DNA of 64,000 bases, taken from Liolophura sinensis. Its lineage: Eukaryota > Mollusca > Polyplacophora > Chitonida > Chitonidae. Numbering within the stretch: position 1 is the first letter of the stretch; each line of letters begins with the position of its first letter. Made by a program: the position numbers and the translations under genes. The stretch is taken from contig NC_088301.1 in the NCBI RefSeq assembly GCF_032854445.1, forward strand, positions 4,513,703 through 4,577,702. The letters are read 5' to 3'. This document shows, one piece after another, positions 49,901 to 57,329 of this stretch. Under the pieces are notes generated by a model. The model saw only the letters and a list, made by a program, of their open reading frames with translations. It had not been told where the DNA came from and did no database searches.

Positions 49901-52900
49901 AATTGTTAAAACTGCTGGCTTATTTGTGTTAATTCGGAACTAGCGTCCAAGATTCTGGTTTCCCGATTGTCAAACCGAAATCACCGAAGCAACGTGAAGT
50001 ACCGGCGGTTGGCAGGTCACATACATTTTCTACCAGAAATGTACAAACTGTACTTTGGCGGTTTCCTACAGAAATTCTCCTCCTAACCCAGAAGACTTCA
50101 AGACTAGTTCTTAGGAAAACTGGAGATGCCCACAGCAGATTTTGGCACTGAATTTATTCATAATTTATCAACTTGAGCTGCATATTAGAATTTTTTATGG
50201 CATGTACATGTGAGGACATGCATACTCTTTTCAATGGTATTTGTTTGATATTTAAATTTTCTTCTCTTTTACGTGGTCAGTGGCTTGTGGCGTCCTCTTA
50301 GCTGTGGTCTGTGGCTTGTGGCGTCCTCTCAGCTAAATCCTACTTGCTGCAATAATGGTTCTCTGAGGACAAAACTTCAATCTGAGTCTCGACAGCTCAG
50401 ATTACAAATTAATATTGGCATCCCTCTGTTCACACAGCAGTAGATTTGGTTTCCCAGTCAGATTAGTGGTGCTAACAAACAGTTACTATCTATTCTCCTC
50501 GCACTTCGCTAAGGTACATATACTTACTGATGTCATAAAGCCTATCCTGCCAGATGTGCCACAACCACTGAACACGATAAGGCCATTATCCCCACCCTGG
50601 AAAATACCACAACACCTCATAACCTTACACATGTCACACAAAAATTATTTTCTGAAACTGTCTCCATTACTCCATTAAAGTTGTTTTCTAAAACATTTAA
50701 CAGCTTTGTCCAAAGGAGGAACATATTTCAAAACTATACGTGAAACTAATATCTTTGCATTTCATCTTTCACATTTAACAAAGAAAAATCATTGTGTTTA
50801 ATTGCAGTATATTTATTTATTTATTTCACTTGTGTTTCACACTATACTCAAGAATTTTTACTTCCTCAATGATGGTCAAGTTTTTGTGTGGAGGAAACTA
50901 GATTGCTCAGAATAAGCCACTGCTTTTGCCAAGTTAATGGCCAACTTTTGTGTAACATCATGAACATACTTTTTTAAAATTTTTTTTGATTGGTGTTGTA
51001 CGCCATACTCAAGAATATTTCACTTCTACGACGCTGGCCAGCATTATGGTGGGAGGACACGGGGCAGAGCCCGGGGAAACCCAGGACCATCCGCAGGTTG
51101 CTGTCAGACATTCCCACTTACGACTGGAGAGGAAGCCAGCATGAGCTGGACTTGAACTCACAGCAACCACATTGGTGAGAGACTCCTGGGTCATTACGCT
51201 GTGCTAGCGCACTAACCAACTGAGCCACGGAGGCCCCCATGAACATACTGTATATCATGTTACTCTTGCTTCTGGTCATTGTTACAGCTCCGTGCTACTA
51301 AGGTCTCAACAAAAATGGAAGTAGGCAAAAATGGCAAATTCCCTGTCCATGGGTGGGATTGAATCCATGCCGCAGGTGACCTGATGATTAAAGGACAACC
51401 ACCTTTGAACCAAGATGTGAGGTGTGCCCCCTACCTGTAGTATAGATGCCGCTACACTGGATATCTCTTCCACTGTGGATAAGATTTGCTGGCTCTGTAA
51501 TCCCTGCCAAGATACATGTAGGTGTACATAAAATACACAGGAACAGGGAGAGAAGTCATGAGAACTACTTAACCGAATTACCTCCCCTTGTCAATTCCTC
51601 AGACGGTGTGTTGACTGATCAGACAAGAAACAAGAAATATCTATTCACAAAGGGGTGCATGGAACAGATGAGACGATTAAATAAAATTAAAACTTAAGCT
51701 CAGCTGTCATGCCACTTTCTAGTTGTATGAGTGACATTGTTGCATGACCGCCAGCAATATCTTAGGCTGTGAGACATAGCAGTTATCAGCTGACTTGACA
51801 TGTTACAAAACGCTTTTACTCAATGTTATAACGAAACAGCCCAGTCACCTGAATGCAGTGCTGGCCCAAACTGGTTAATGACAGATTGTATGCTTTTCTC
51901 CAGTTGATGCTGAGTTAGACATACAGTTGCAAACATTTAAACACTGAAAAAACAGGACCATTTACATAGGTTCCACTGGTCATATTCAACACTGACAGTC
52001 ATACAATATACATACAGTTAACTGTAAAGTTTCCAGTAAGAAGCTGGATAAGTAAGATTTATATGATAAGATAAAAGTGGTAAGAAGACTGTGCCATCTT
52101 GAGTCACATAATTTGGGGACAAATCAAGGAATTGGTAAATGTGTCTAATATGAGACTAAATATACACCTTAACAGTAAGGACACTGATGCAGTGGTGAAC
52201 AGTAATATTAAATCACACATCAAATTAATCAAAAAGTAACAATTTTGAAAAATTTTGGTCTTATCTTAATTTAGAATTTTTTCCCTCAAAAACATCATCT
52301 ACTTAGGATTGCTAGTTTTAAAATACTGAAAAATTACATCACTGGAATATTAATAAAGAAAATTATTTGGAACTATACCTCAGCATTTTCATATCCTCCA
52401 AACATCTGCATATCACAGTTCTCAAGAAGGTGGACAAAATCTGCAAGAGTGAAACACATGGATGAGCCAAGTAGAGCTACTGTACAACAGAAATATGTGA
52501 ACAGGTAGCCTAATACCTGACGTTCATACACTCAAAGGGGCCGCCAGTGGCCAAGTGGTTAGGGTGTTAGGACAGTGCAGTGACAAAGGACATTTTCACA
52601 AATGCAGTTGCTGTGAGTTCCAGTCCAGCTCATGCTGGCTTCCCCTCCAGCCGAATGTGGGAAGGTCTGCCAGCAATCTGTGGATAGTCATGTGTTTCTG
52701 CTGGGATCTGCCAGGTTTCCTCCTACAATAATGCTGGCCACTGTTGTATAAATGAAATATTCTTAAGTAAGGTGTAAACCACCAATCAAATAAATAAATA
52801 AATAAATCATATACTCAAAGCACTGAAATATTTACTAAAATGCATCTGAAGTTCAGATGCAGTAAAAATCCATGGGTCGAAATAAAATCTAGTCGAAATA

Positions 52901-53745
52901 AAATCTGAGAATCAACACTTCAGTTTTGTTCCAGAGCTATATTACCTACATGTCTCTACAGCCATATAGTGCGTCACTTTAAGTACATGTAAGCATATGA
53001 TATAACTTTGGCACTCATCAGTTTTTATTCCTGGACGTCTGGCTACTAGAGATCTGTTTACTGTGATGTCACATTTGACACAATACCAAAGTCATCCATG
53101 TAACCTGGTGTATAAGCTAGGTGTAACATCTGACATGATACCAACGTCATCCATGTAACCTGGTGTAACATCTGACATGATACCAAAGTCATCCATGTAG
53201 CCTAGTGTATAACCTAGGTGTAACATCTGACACGATACCACATTCATCCATGTAACCTGGTGTATAAGCTAGGTGTAACATCTGACATGATACCAAAGTC
53301 ATCCATGTAGTCTGGTGTATAAGCTAGGTGTAACATCTGACACGATACCACAGCCATCCATGTAACATGGTGTATAAAGTAGGTGTAACATCTGACACAA
53401 AACCACAGCCATCCATGTAACCTAGTGTATAAGCTAGGTGTAACATCTGACATGATACCAAAGTCATCCATGTAGCCTGGTGTATACGGTAGGTGTAACA
53501 TCTGACACGATACCACAGCCATCCATGTAACCTGGTGTATAAGCTAGGTGTAAGCATGTAGGCCCATGTACTTTCCCACAATATTTATCCTGACAATACA
53601 GTCTATAATTATTATATATTTCACTTCCCCCACAAATACATACAATAAAAAAGAAAAAAAACTGAAAAGCTCACATACCTTGAGGACTGGCTATATCAAT
53701 GTTCGAGGTCAGGGGGTTTTGACGCTCAGTGATTGGTTGACTCAT
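31772..53745 (-). CDS. GCKR: Glucokinase regulatory protein-like (gene span)
   Basis: Sugar-phosphate-binding SIS-domain protein related to MurQ; in vertebrates it holds glucokinase inactive in the nucleus in response to fructose 6-phosphate. I place 19 coding exons over 22 kb, about 564 codons (human about 625). Landmarks in order: 'PITERQNPLTSNID', 'VFSGCGTSGR' (SIS phosphate loop), 'YIIAGGDK', 'GITCGLSAPFVAGQ', 'AFILNPIIG', 'GSSRMKGGSATKILL', 'LVDASECRPTFGA', 'DDVRGFVDGG', 'NAVSTGAHIISGK' and 'IIPVALIQ'. Each matches the human order. Whether it binds a mollusc hexokinase is unknown. The exon 10 to 11 junction does not keep frame. A possible noncoding exon lies upstream; acceptor 'cttttcag' precedes the start by 12 nt. 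Confidence 0.92.
32060..32194 (-). CDS. GCKR: GCKR exon 18
   Basis: Acceptor 'atgtttcag', donor 'cccaag|gtcagt'. 45 codons starting 'TFGKCSTAKAEEFLLRSIYN', like human 'RFSGQSKARCIESLLRAIHF'. Confidence 0.9.
32714..32753 (-). CDS. GCKR: GCKR exon 17 (40 nt)
   Basis: Acceptor 'ttttgtag', donor 'atacag|gtcagt'. 'SNNKLYHRGISIIQ' matches human 'SNSKLFWRALAMLQ'. Confidence 0.87.
32978..33141 (-). CDS. GCKR: GCKR exon 16
   Basis: Acceptor 'tcattgttag', donor 'atcag|gtactt'. Ends with 'LVYNAVSTGAHIISGKVFNN', matching human 'WVLNTVSTGAHVLLGKILQN'. 54 codons plus 2 nt. Confidence 0.93.
33452..33531 (-). CDS. GCKR: GCKR exon 15
   Basis: Acceptor 'catgtacag', donor 'tgctcg|gtaagt'. 'SCAKTAIVRIVGEADRPCS' and upstream residues. 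Weakly conserved region; supported by frame on both sides. Confidence 0.78.
34200..34397 (+). repeat. Dispersed repeat family D, copy 4
   Basis: 'caagcatattctgaaggca', 'gtagactgattatattttt' and 'aaagattgaggaataag' match 130-318 in the same orientation. Confidence 0.55.
34525..34615 (-). CDS. GCKR: GCKR exon 14
   Basis: Acceptor 'gggaataag', donor 'atccag|gtaaaa'. 'STTDFQREIFSSLTDRDLVI' parallels human 'SQEDFLTSILPSLTEIDTVV'. The acceptor lies after a long T-rich tract. Confidence 0.85.
34871..34947 (-). CDS. GCKR: GCKR exon 13
   Basis: Acceptor 'actatttcag', donor 'caactg|gtgagc'. 'LDDVRGFVDGGFVTLGNNDG' matches human 'FRDVRGFLIGDHSDMFNQ'. The 5.9-kb intron before it holds the 94-bp satellite and the retroelement. 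Confidence 0.9.
34976..36967. repeat. 94-bp satellite, left block (about 21 copies)
   Basis: Unit runs 'acttgtgtattttatatgaa', 'gaagtacaggtagacatcct', 'ttcactgcatcatcctagac' and so on, 94 bp. Copies are very similar, with 'ttgactcc' / 'ttcactgc' variants. Starts about 30 bp from the exon 13 acceptor and is interrupted by a retroelement at 36968. Confidence 0.97.
36954..37346 (-). pseudogene. Retroelement protease fragment
   Basis: Overlaps the end of gag in the +1 frame. Contains the aspartic protease active site 'DTGAS' and downstream 'HLLLGNDLAG'. The frame runs out of the element into satellite DNA, so everything downstream of protease is missing. Confidence 0.78.
37324..38749 (-). pseudogene. 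Retroelement gag, frameshifted
   Basis: ATG at 38749 opens 61 codons to a stop at 38564. The gag reading then continues in another frame (38505-37324, 393 codons), so a single-base-type indel near 38570 breaks it. The long part has a Glu/Lys-rich helical repeat region and a Gag capsid-like domain ('DKYFLQFEKIAQNFEWPKKF'). A CCHC zinc knuckle C-x2-C-x4-H-x4-C ('CNYCRKPSHVMSNC') lies near its end. Relics of this kind are described only; the reading frame is broken. Confidence 0.8.
38845..38864 (-). other. Primer-binding site, tRNA-Pro-like
   Basis: Minus strand TGGGCGCTTGTCCGGGA, three bases after the LTR end. Differs at about two of 17 positions from the complement of the metazoan tRNA-Pro 3' end as I recall it. 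Confidence 0.6.
38868..39621 (-). repeat. 5' LTR of the retroelement
   Basis: Minus-strand sequence begins TGTTATGTGC at 39621 and ends GGGTCGTAGCA at 38868, followed by the primer site. A 178-codon open frame crosses it but resembles no protein; LTRs are normally noncoding. Confidence 0.7.
39622..40632. repeat. 94-bp satellite, right block (about 11 copies)
   Basis: Continuation of the array at 34976-36967 beyond the retroelement. Somewhat more diverged; the last units lack 'tgt' in 'gactgtaaccc'. Confidence 0.96.
40805..40902 (-). CDS. GCKR: GCKR exon 12
   Basis: Acceptor 'gtgacaacag', donor 'gggcag|gtgagg'. 'GGHIYYLGEDTCGILGLVD' and 'ASECRPTFGA', matching human 'KGHVYLVGWQTLGIIAIMDG' and 'VECIHTFGAD'. 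Confidence 0.93.
40970..41235 (+). mobile_element. SINE-A, full copy with 12-bp target duplication
   Basis: tRNA-like head 'ggcctccgtggctcagtcgg' with A-box 'tggctcagtcggttagcgcg' and B-box 'gagttcaagtcc'. The body includes 'gcaacctgcggatggtcgtg' and 'cccaccataatgctggctgc', and the tail is (AAAT)n. Flanked by 'tcaatctgtact' at 40958-40969 and 41236-41247, identical. Confidence 0.93.
41395..41650. repeat. 33-bp minisatellite, about 8 copies
   Basis: 'aggtacaatgtaactgacaa' plus 'accatccgtcacc'. Open as an 11-residue repeat because 33 is a multiple of 3; intronic to GCKR and on its opposite strand. Confidence 0.92.
41655..41765 (-). mobile_element. SINE-like fragment with B-box
   Basis: 'gccagagctggatttgagcc' resembles 53955-54010 ('gccagaactggattcgagcc'). 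A reversed tRNA B-box is visible. Confidence 0.4.
42040..42180 (-). mobile_element. SINE-A fragment
   Basis: 'catactcaaaatatttcact', 'cccgggggaacctatgtcca', 'ccgcaggttgcc': minus-oriented SINE-A without head. Confidence 0.7.
42228..42326 (-). CDS. GCKR: GCKR exon 11
   Basis: Acceptor 'gtatttcag', donor 'cagag|gtgagt'. Only one frame is open and in phase with exon 12: 'SVSDLICQYKTVIGCVYKKG' and onward. Similarity to human here is low; the call rests mainly on frame and position. Confidence 0.7.
42645..42975. repeat. 26-bp minisatellite, about 13 copies
   Basis: 'acaaaacttttcaaggttaa' plus 'gccctg'. Lies in the GCKR intron between exons 10 and 11. Confidence 0.93.
43188..43295 (-). CDS. GCKR: GCKR exon 10
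   Basis: Acceptor 'atttttcag', donor 'caagag|gtctgg'. Contains 'GSSRMKGGSATKILLDVI', the second SIS-domain substrate loop. It ends in phase 0 whereas exon 11 needs phase 2, so the donor or a following microexon is unresolved. Confidence 0.88.
43310..43680. repeat. Degenerate purine-rich repeat
   Basis: Irregular reiteration of 'gaggttcaagctgaa', 'cagggatgagg' and 'aggctgaa' motifs at ~25-35-bp spacing. An old, decayed array in a GCKR intron. Confidence 0.6.
43823..43887 (-). CDS. GCKR: GCKR exon 9
   Basis: Acceptor 'ttattgacag', donor 'attgga|gtgagt'. 'VAKGLSDASHEGKAFILNPI' then IG; 'FILNPIIG' matches human 'FVLNPAIG'. Confidence 0.9.
43993..44230 (-). mobile_element. Dispersed repeat family C, copy 2 (SINE-like)
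   Basis: 'cttgtggcagggcgagtcaa' through 'cccaggtttgattccaggtc' and 'ctaacctttagaccggcaaa'. The right end read on the minus strand looks like a tRNA-type head. Confidence 0.55.
44665..44705 (-). CDS. GCKR: GCKR exon 8 (41 nt)
   Basis: Acceptor 'cctatcaag' (AAG type), donor 'tgcaag|gtaagt'. 'NKSIEKWDKTFLQ' corresponds to human 'NDPIEDWSSTFRQ'. Confidence 0.85.
45111..45259 (-). CDS. GCKR: GCKR exon 7
   Basis: Acceptor 'gtccatcag', donor 'gccag|gtatat'. Contains 'VLYIGITCGLSAPFVAGQLE' and 'PVLLGFNHIHQAR', almost identical in pattern to human GKRP. An internal 'gcaggtaagaag' looks like a cryptic donor. Confidence 0.95.
45695..46258. repeat. 51-bp minisatellite, about 11 copies
   Basis: 'tattgaattacaaactgagc' plus 'ctgatagaaactctccagac' plus 'acatggttaag'. 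Unit length 51 (17 codons) keeps three frames open (two minus, one plus). Noncoding GCKR intron. Confidence 0.95.
46240..46560. repeat. 44-bp minisatellite containing a SINE tail
   Basis: 'gacgttaaaccccaagcact' plus 'cactccagacacatggttga' plus 'gtac', about 7 copies. It joins the 'cagacacatggttgagta' end of the neighbouring 51-bp unit to the SINE-B tail 'taaaccccaagcactcactc'. Confidence 0.92.
46852..46985 (+). mobile_element. SINE-A, internally deleted copy
   Basis: 'gggccaccatggcttctgtg' head remnant joined to 'aggtcttccagc', 'ataagagaaatattcttcag' and an AATAAAA-type tail. Confidence 0.6.
47030..47270 (-). mobile_element. Dispersed repeat family C, copy 3 (SINE-like)
   Basis: 'gacagggagtcaatatcatg' to 'tttggtatcacccaacccag' and 'gtaaccactaggccatggca'. 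The last block read on the minus strand resembles a tRNA A-box region. Confidence 0.5.
47313..47379 (-). CDS. GCKR: GCKR exon 6
   Basis: Acceptor 'ttggtcag', donor 'acacag|gtgagt'. 'ALLTSQELYEDDPTHGAHML', including the acidic 'ELYEDD' block aligned with human 'REGTEDS', the region of the MurQ catalytic Glu. Confidence 0.88.
47395..47450 (-). mobile_element. SINE-A tail fragment
   Basis: 'tttatttatttgactggtgt' then 'actcaagactatttcact'; 3' end of a minus-oriented SINE-A directly upstream (minus sense) of GCKR exon 6. Confidence 0.6.
47939..48012 (-). CDS. GCKR: GCKR exon 5
   Basis: Acceptor 'ttttccag', donor 'gacaa|gtaagt'. Ends 'CYQYIIAGGDK', matching human 'YTYLIAGGDR'. Phase 0 to 2. Confidence 0.9.
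48195..49650. repeat. 43-bp minisatellite, about 34 copies
   Basis: 'acacctcctgatgtagttta' plus 'ctatcagtgcacattcatct' plus 'gac'. Occupies most of the GCKR intron between exons 4 and 5. Confidence 0.96.
50528..50596 (-). CDS. GCKR: GCKR exon 4 (SIS phosphate loop)
   Basis: Acceptor 'tattttccag', donor 'acatca|gtaagt'. 'GLIVFSGCGTSGRIGFMTS'; GTSGR is the phosphate-binding loop of the first SIS domain. Confidence 0.92.
50971..51237 (-). mobile_element. SINE-A, full copy with 12-bp target duplication
   Basis: Minus-oriented: (T)n tail at left and the tRNA-like head at right ('gagccacggaggccc' on +). Flanks 'catgaacatact' at 50959-50970 and 51238-51249 are identical. Confidence 0.93.
51435..51503 (-). 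CDS. GCKR: GCKR exon 3
   Basis: Acceptor 'tatcttggcag', donor 'ctacag|gtaggg'. 23 codons containing 'GLQSQQILSTVEEISSVAAS', fitting human '..YSESILTTMVQVAGKV'. Direct splicing from exon 2 gives a spacing close to human. Confidence 0.8.
52379..52440 (-). CDS. GCKR: GCKR exon 2
   Basis: Acceptor 'tcttgcag', donor 'gctgag|gtatag'. 'DFVHLLENCDMQMFGGYENA', like human 'ENIVRLLGQCDAEIF'. Phase 1 to 0. Confidence 0.82.
52538..52806 (+). mobile_element. SINE-A, older full copy with target duplication
   Basis: Diverged head 'ggccgccagtggccaagtgg', B-box 'gagttccagtcc', (AAAT)n tail. Flanks 'tcatacactcaaag' (52524-52537) and 'tcatatactcaaag' (52807-52820) differ at one base. Confidence 0.9.
53070..53570. 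repeat. 55-bp minisatellite, about 9 copies
   Basis: 'gataccaaagtcatccatgt' plus 'aacctggtgtataagctagg' plus 'tgtaacatctgacat'; some units lack about 15 bp. In GCKR intron 1. Open minus frames here are repeat artefacts. Confidence 0.92.
53679..53745 (-). CDS. GCKR: GCKR exon 1 (start)
   Basis: MSQPITERQNPLTSNIDIAS then PQ, matching human 'PITEKSNPLTQDLD'. Donor 'cctcaag|gtatgt', phase 1. An acceptor at 53758 suggests the coding exon is not the first exon. Confidence 0.82.
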
Positions 53746-53819
53746 TTTTCATCAGACCTGAAAAGATGACAACAATTTATTCTTTATCACATTTGTATTT
53801 ATCGAATTTGTGTCAAATG

Positions 53820-54045
53820 TTGTAGACCGACTCAAGAATTTTACACTTGTAGTATGAGACATCGAATCTGCTTATGAATAGAGGAAACTGGAGAATCCCA
53901 GCACTATCTGTGAAGTAGATGTACCCGATCATAAACTTCCTGACATAAAGCCACAGCCGAACCAGCCAGAACTGGATTCGAGCCGCCGACCTTAACAGCC
54001 AGAGGGCGATGAGCTATTGTAGTGTAATGTGTCAGCCAAGACATT
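53820..54045 (-). mobile_element. SINE-like repeat with B-box
   Basis: 'ccagaactggattcgagccg' is a reversed tRNA B-box; shares this block with 41655-41765. The left end retains 'actcaagaattttacact', a SINE-A-type tail. Confidence 0.5.
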
Positions 54046-54750
54046 CAAACGTTATGCAGGTGTACTTCTGACAGAACCATCTGGCTGTAGGCCTACTGGC
54101 AGTCTGCATTAATTCTTCAAAGATACATAACTTTAAATGGATTTTCTCTGTTATTGTCAACTTCAGATATAAATCATGATGATTATAACACTACCTGAAA
54201 CTAGCTTCGACATCACTTTTTTAACAAATGGGTATACTGCTTTTTTTTTATTATATTTAGGGATTATACGTAACACTATACTGTAGACCTAAGACCTATA
54301 GATGAGCATTGCCTGTGGGCCAGTTTTCGCGCACAGCAACACAAATATTTTATTTGACACGAGCTGCTCATGGCTGAAGACCTCACTTAACTTTCTAATG
54401 CTCTCTCCAATCTCACCAAAACTATTCCAACTCTTTCCATGAAATCCAACCGTTGATATCTTTAAATTTCCACTCTGAATGCGGCGAACTGTCATCCACA
54501 AAATAGAATTGGTAAGGGGAGGTCACTCTCAAGGAATGTTAATACTAACAGATAATATCTCCCATTGGATTTACTCCCTTTAAAGGGCAAGACCTCTAAA
54601 AATCGATGTAGGCATCACAAGATAGACCACTTAAAATTATCAATATACTTTCATATATTTTTTTAGAATTTCTTGCAAAGAGTTAAAGGTATTCAAACAT
54701 ATGAGTTCTAATGTGGCTTTATGGACCATAGTAACAGAGTTCACGAAGTC

Positions 54751-54898
54751 TGACGTCACAAGAAGTTTTTCAACTACAATCACGACACTGAATGTTGGAA
54801 TAACTCTTTTTACCCATGAGTAAAAGATTACAGAAATAATGTCCCCCAAAATTCCTACCTTTTGGTGAACATCAGGAAAAAAAGGTGATATGACGTCA
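54751..54898 (-). promoter_or_regulatory. Candidate GCKR promoter: two CRE palindromes and a donor
   Basis: TGACGTCA occurs at 54751-54758 and 54891-54898. On the minus strand a donor 'aaaag|gtagga' ends a possible noncoding exon at 54859. GCKR coding exon 1 has an upstream acceptor, so a noncoding first exon here is plausible but unproven. Confidence 0.3.
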
Positions 54899-55718
54899 GG
54901 ATTCCCAGGTACCGTCAGTATGGCTCTTAAAACCCACTATAGTATTCAAATATCTGAATACATTTCAACACTCTTCAAAAAATTCTGAAAAATACATAAA
55001 AGTATTTTCACGCATAGTTTTCAGTTGTCTGAATGATGAACCTTTACTTCATATTTTAGCTTTCTTCTACTTTAAAAATAAAGTTGATGTGAACTCTACA
55101 TGTTGGAACTCTGGAGTTTTTCATTTGCGTGATGACAGTGAGATGGAGGAAATCGGAATTCTCTAAGAAAACTACCGATCCTCGCCTGACAAGCTTCTGA
55201 CTTACTATGTCAACTCTACTTTTATCTCATATTTATAACCATTTCCTCTGGGCTCTGCTCGATTTCCTCCCACCATTGTGCGGTCGGCCCTCGCGTAAGT
55301 GAAACATTCTTTCATTCATGAAAGGCAATAACGTGTTTCTTATGTATCCACATACGCATGCGTACTCAGCATAGAAAAGTATTTCAATAATATGAATCAA
55401 ACTGTTGTATGCTGAATCGTTCTAAATACTTAATCGCTCAAAATCGAACCTCAAAAATACCCCTCACAACATGACAGCACGGCCGTGAATTATTGGATGC
55501 CGGAGTACGTGTAGTTATCTCCCTTCTCTTGCAATTTAGCAGTGTGGATAGATTACTCGTAATCTACATTCCTTACAGGTTCTCCATTATAATTATTCGC
55601 ATCATTAGCATTCACATAAGAGAGTATTGTTCACGAGGGTACACAACCAGTAATGTATATTGATGTGATGGGATATACATTGACCACCCAGAAATCACGT
55701 GCGGATGGGTGAATGTAC

Positions 55719-55749
55719 AAATGGACGGACGGACGGACGGACGGACGGA
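55719..55749. repeat. (GGAC)n microsatellite
   Basis: About seven GGAC tetramers followed by 'ggattgatggatgg'. Confidence 0.95.
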
Positions 55750-55912
55750 TTGATGGATGGGTGTCAGAATGGAACGATAACTCGATTGCTTGAATGACTG
55801 GTAGATGACCTGAAACAACAGTAGGAAACAACAAGGCTAAAATAACCGTAAATTTCAGAGGCAAATCACTGTATTCTTGGTTCCTAGGAAGAAGGCTGTG
55901 CGGTGAAAGCAA

Positions 55913-55916
55913 CCTT

Positions 55917-55967
<51 letters not shown>

Positions 55968-56050
55968 TCCATTTCATTGTTGTTCAGCACCGTACTCAAG
56001 AATATTTCCAGTATATGACGGTGGTCTGGTTTATGGCTGGAGGAAATAAA
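55913..56050 (-). mobile_element. SINE-A fragment with expanded (TTTA)n tail
   Basis: About 14 TTTA units run into 'gtactcaagaatatttccag' and 'tatgacggtggtctggttta'. The microsatellite is the SINE poly(AAAT) tail grown longer. Confidence 0.75.
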
Positions 56051-56069
56051 AGTGAAGCCTTGTATCTAA

Positions 56070-57325
56070 CGGGATCCAGTTGAACAGGAATATCTAACGT
56101 GATCAAGATGAACGGGAATATCTAACGTGATCAAGTTGAACAGGAATATCTAACGTGATCCAGTTGAACAGGAATATCTAACGTGATCCAGTTGAACAGG
56201 AATATCTAACGTGATCAAGTTGAACAGGAATATCTAACGTGATCAAGTTGAACAGAAATATCTAACGTGACCAAGTTGAACAGGAATATCTAACGTGATC
56301 CAGTTGAACAGAAATATCTAACGTGAACAAGTTGAACAGCAATATCTGACGTGATCCAGTTGAACAGAAATATCTAACGTGATGCAGTTGAACAGGAATA
56401 TCTAACGTGATCCAGTTGAACTGAAATATCTAACGTGATCCAGTTGAACAGAAATATCTAACGTGACCCAATTGAACAGGAATATCTGACGTGATCCAGT
56501 TGAACAGGAATATCTAACGTGATCAAGATGAACAGGTCTATCTAACGTGATCAAGTTGAACAGGAATATCTAACGTGATCAAGATGAACGGGAATATCTA
56601 ACGTGAACAAGTTGAACAGGAATATCTAACGTGAACAAGTTGAACAGGAATATCTAACGTGAACAAGTTGAACAGGAATATCTAACGTGATGCAGTTGAA
56701 CAGGAATATCTAACGTGATCAAGATGAACAGGAATATCTAACGTGAACAAGTTGAACAGGAATATCTAACGTGATCCAGTTGAACAGAAATATCTAACGT
56801 GACCAAGTTGAACAGGAATATCTAACGTGATGCAGTTGAACAGGAATATCTAACGTGATCAAGATGAACAGGTCTATCTAACGTGATCAAGATGAACAGG
56901 AATATCTAACGTGATCAAGTTGAACAGGAATATTTAACGTGATGCAGTTGAACAGGAATATCTAACGTGATGCAGTTGAACAGGAATATTTAACGTGATG
57001 CAGTTGAACAGGAATATCTAACGTGATGCAGTTGAACAGGAATATCTAACGTGATGCAGTTGAACAGGAATATCTAACGTGATGCAGTTGAACAGGAATA
57101 TCTAACGTGATGCAGTTGAACAGGAATATCTAACGTGATCAAGTTGAACAGGAATATCTAACGTGATCAAGTTGAATAGGAATATCTAACGTGATCAAGT
57201 TGAACAGGAATATCTAACGTGATGCAGTTGAACAGGAATATCTAACGTGATGCAGTTGAACAGGAATATCTAACGTGATCAAGTTGAACAGGAATATCTA
57301 ACGTAATCAAGTTGAACAGGAATAG
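56070..57325. repeat. 28-bp minisatellite, about 45 copies
   Basis: 'gaacaggaatatctaacgtg' plus 'atcaagtt', with 'atccagtt', 'atgcagtt' and 'aacaagtt' variants arranged in blocks. Intergenic. Confidence 0.97.
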
Positions 57326-57329
57326 TAGG

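Noticed and set aside
51849..51909. Possible extra GCKR exon between exons 2 and 3
   Set aside because: It has a fair acceptor and donor, but inserting it breaks frame (phase 0 to 1 into a phase-0 exon) and makes the region about 20 residues longer than human. Direct splicing of exon 2 to exon 3 fits better.
53244..53581. Minus-strand frames with repeated 'TRLHGWLW' peptides on the GCKR strand
   Set aside because: Created by the 55-bp array in GCKR intron 1; frames do not connect to exons 1 or 2.
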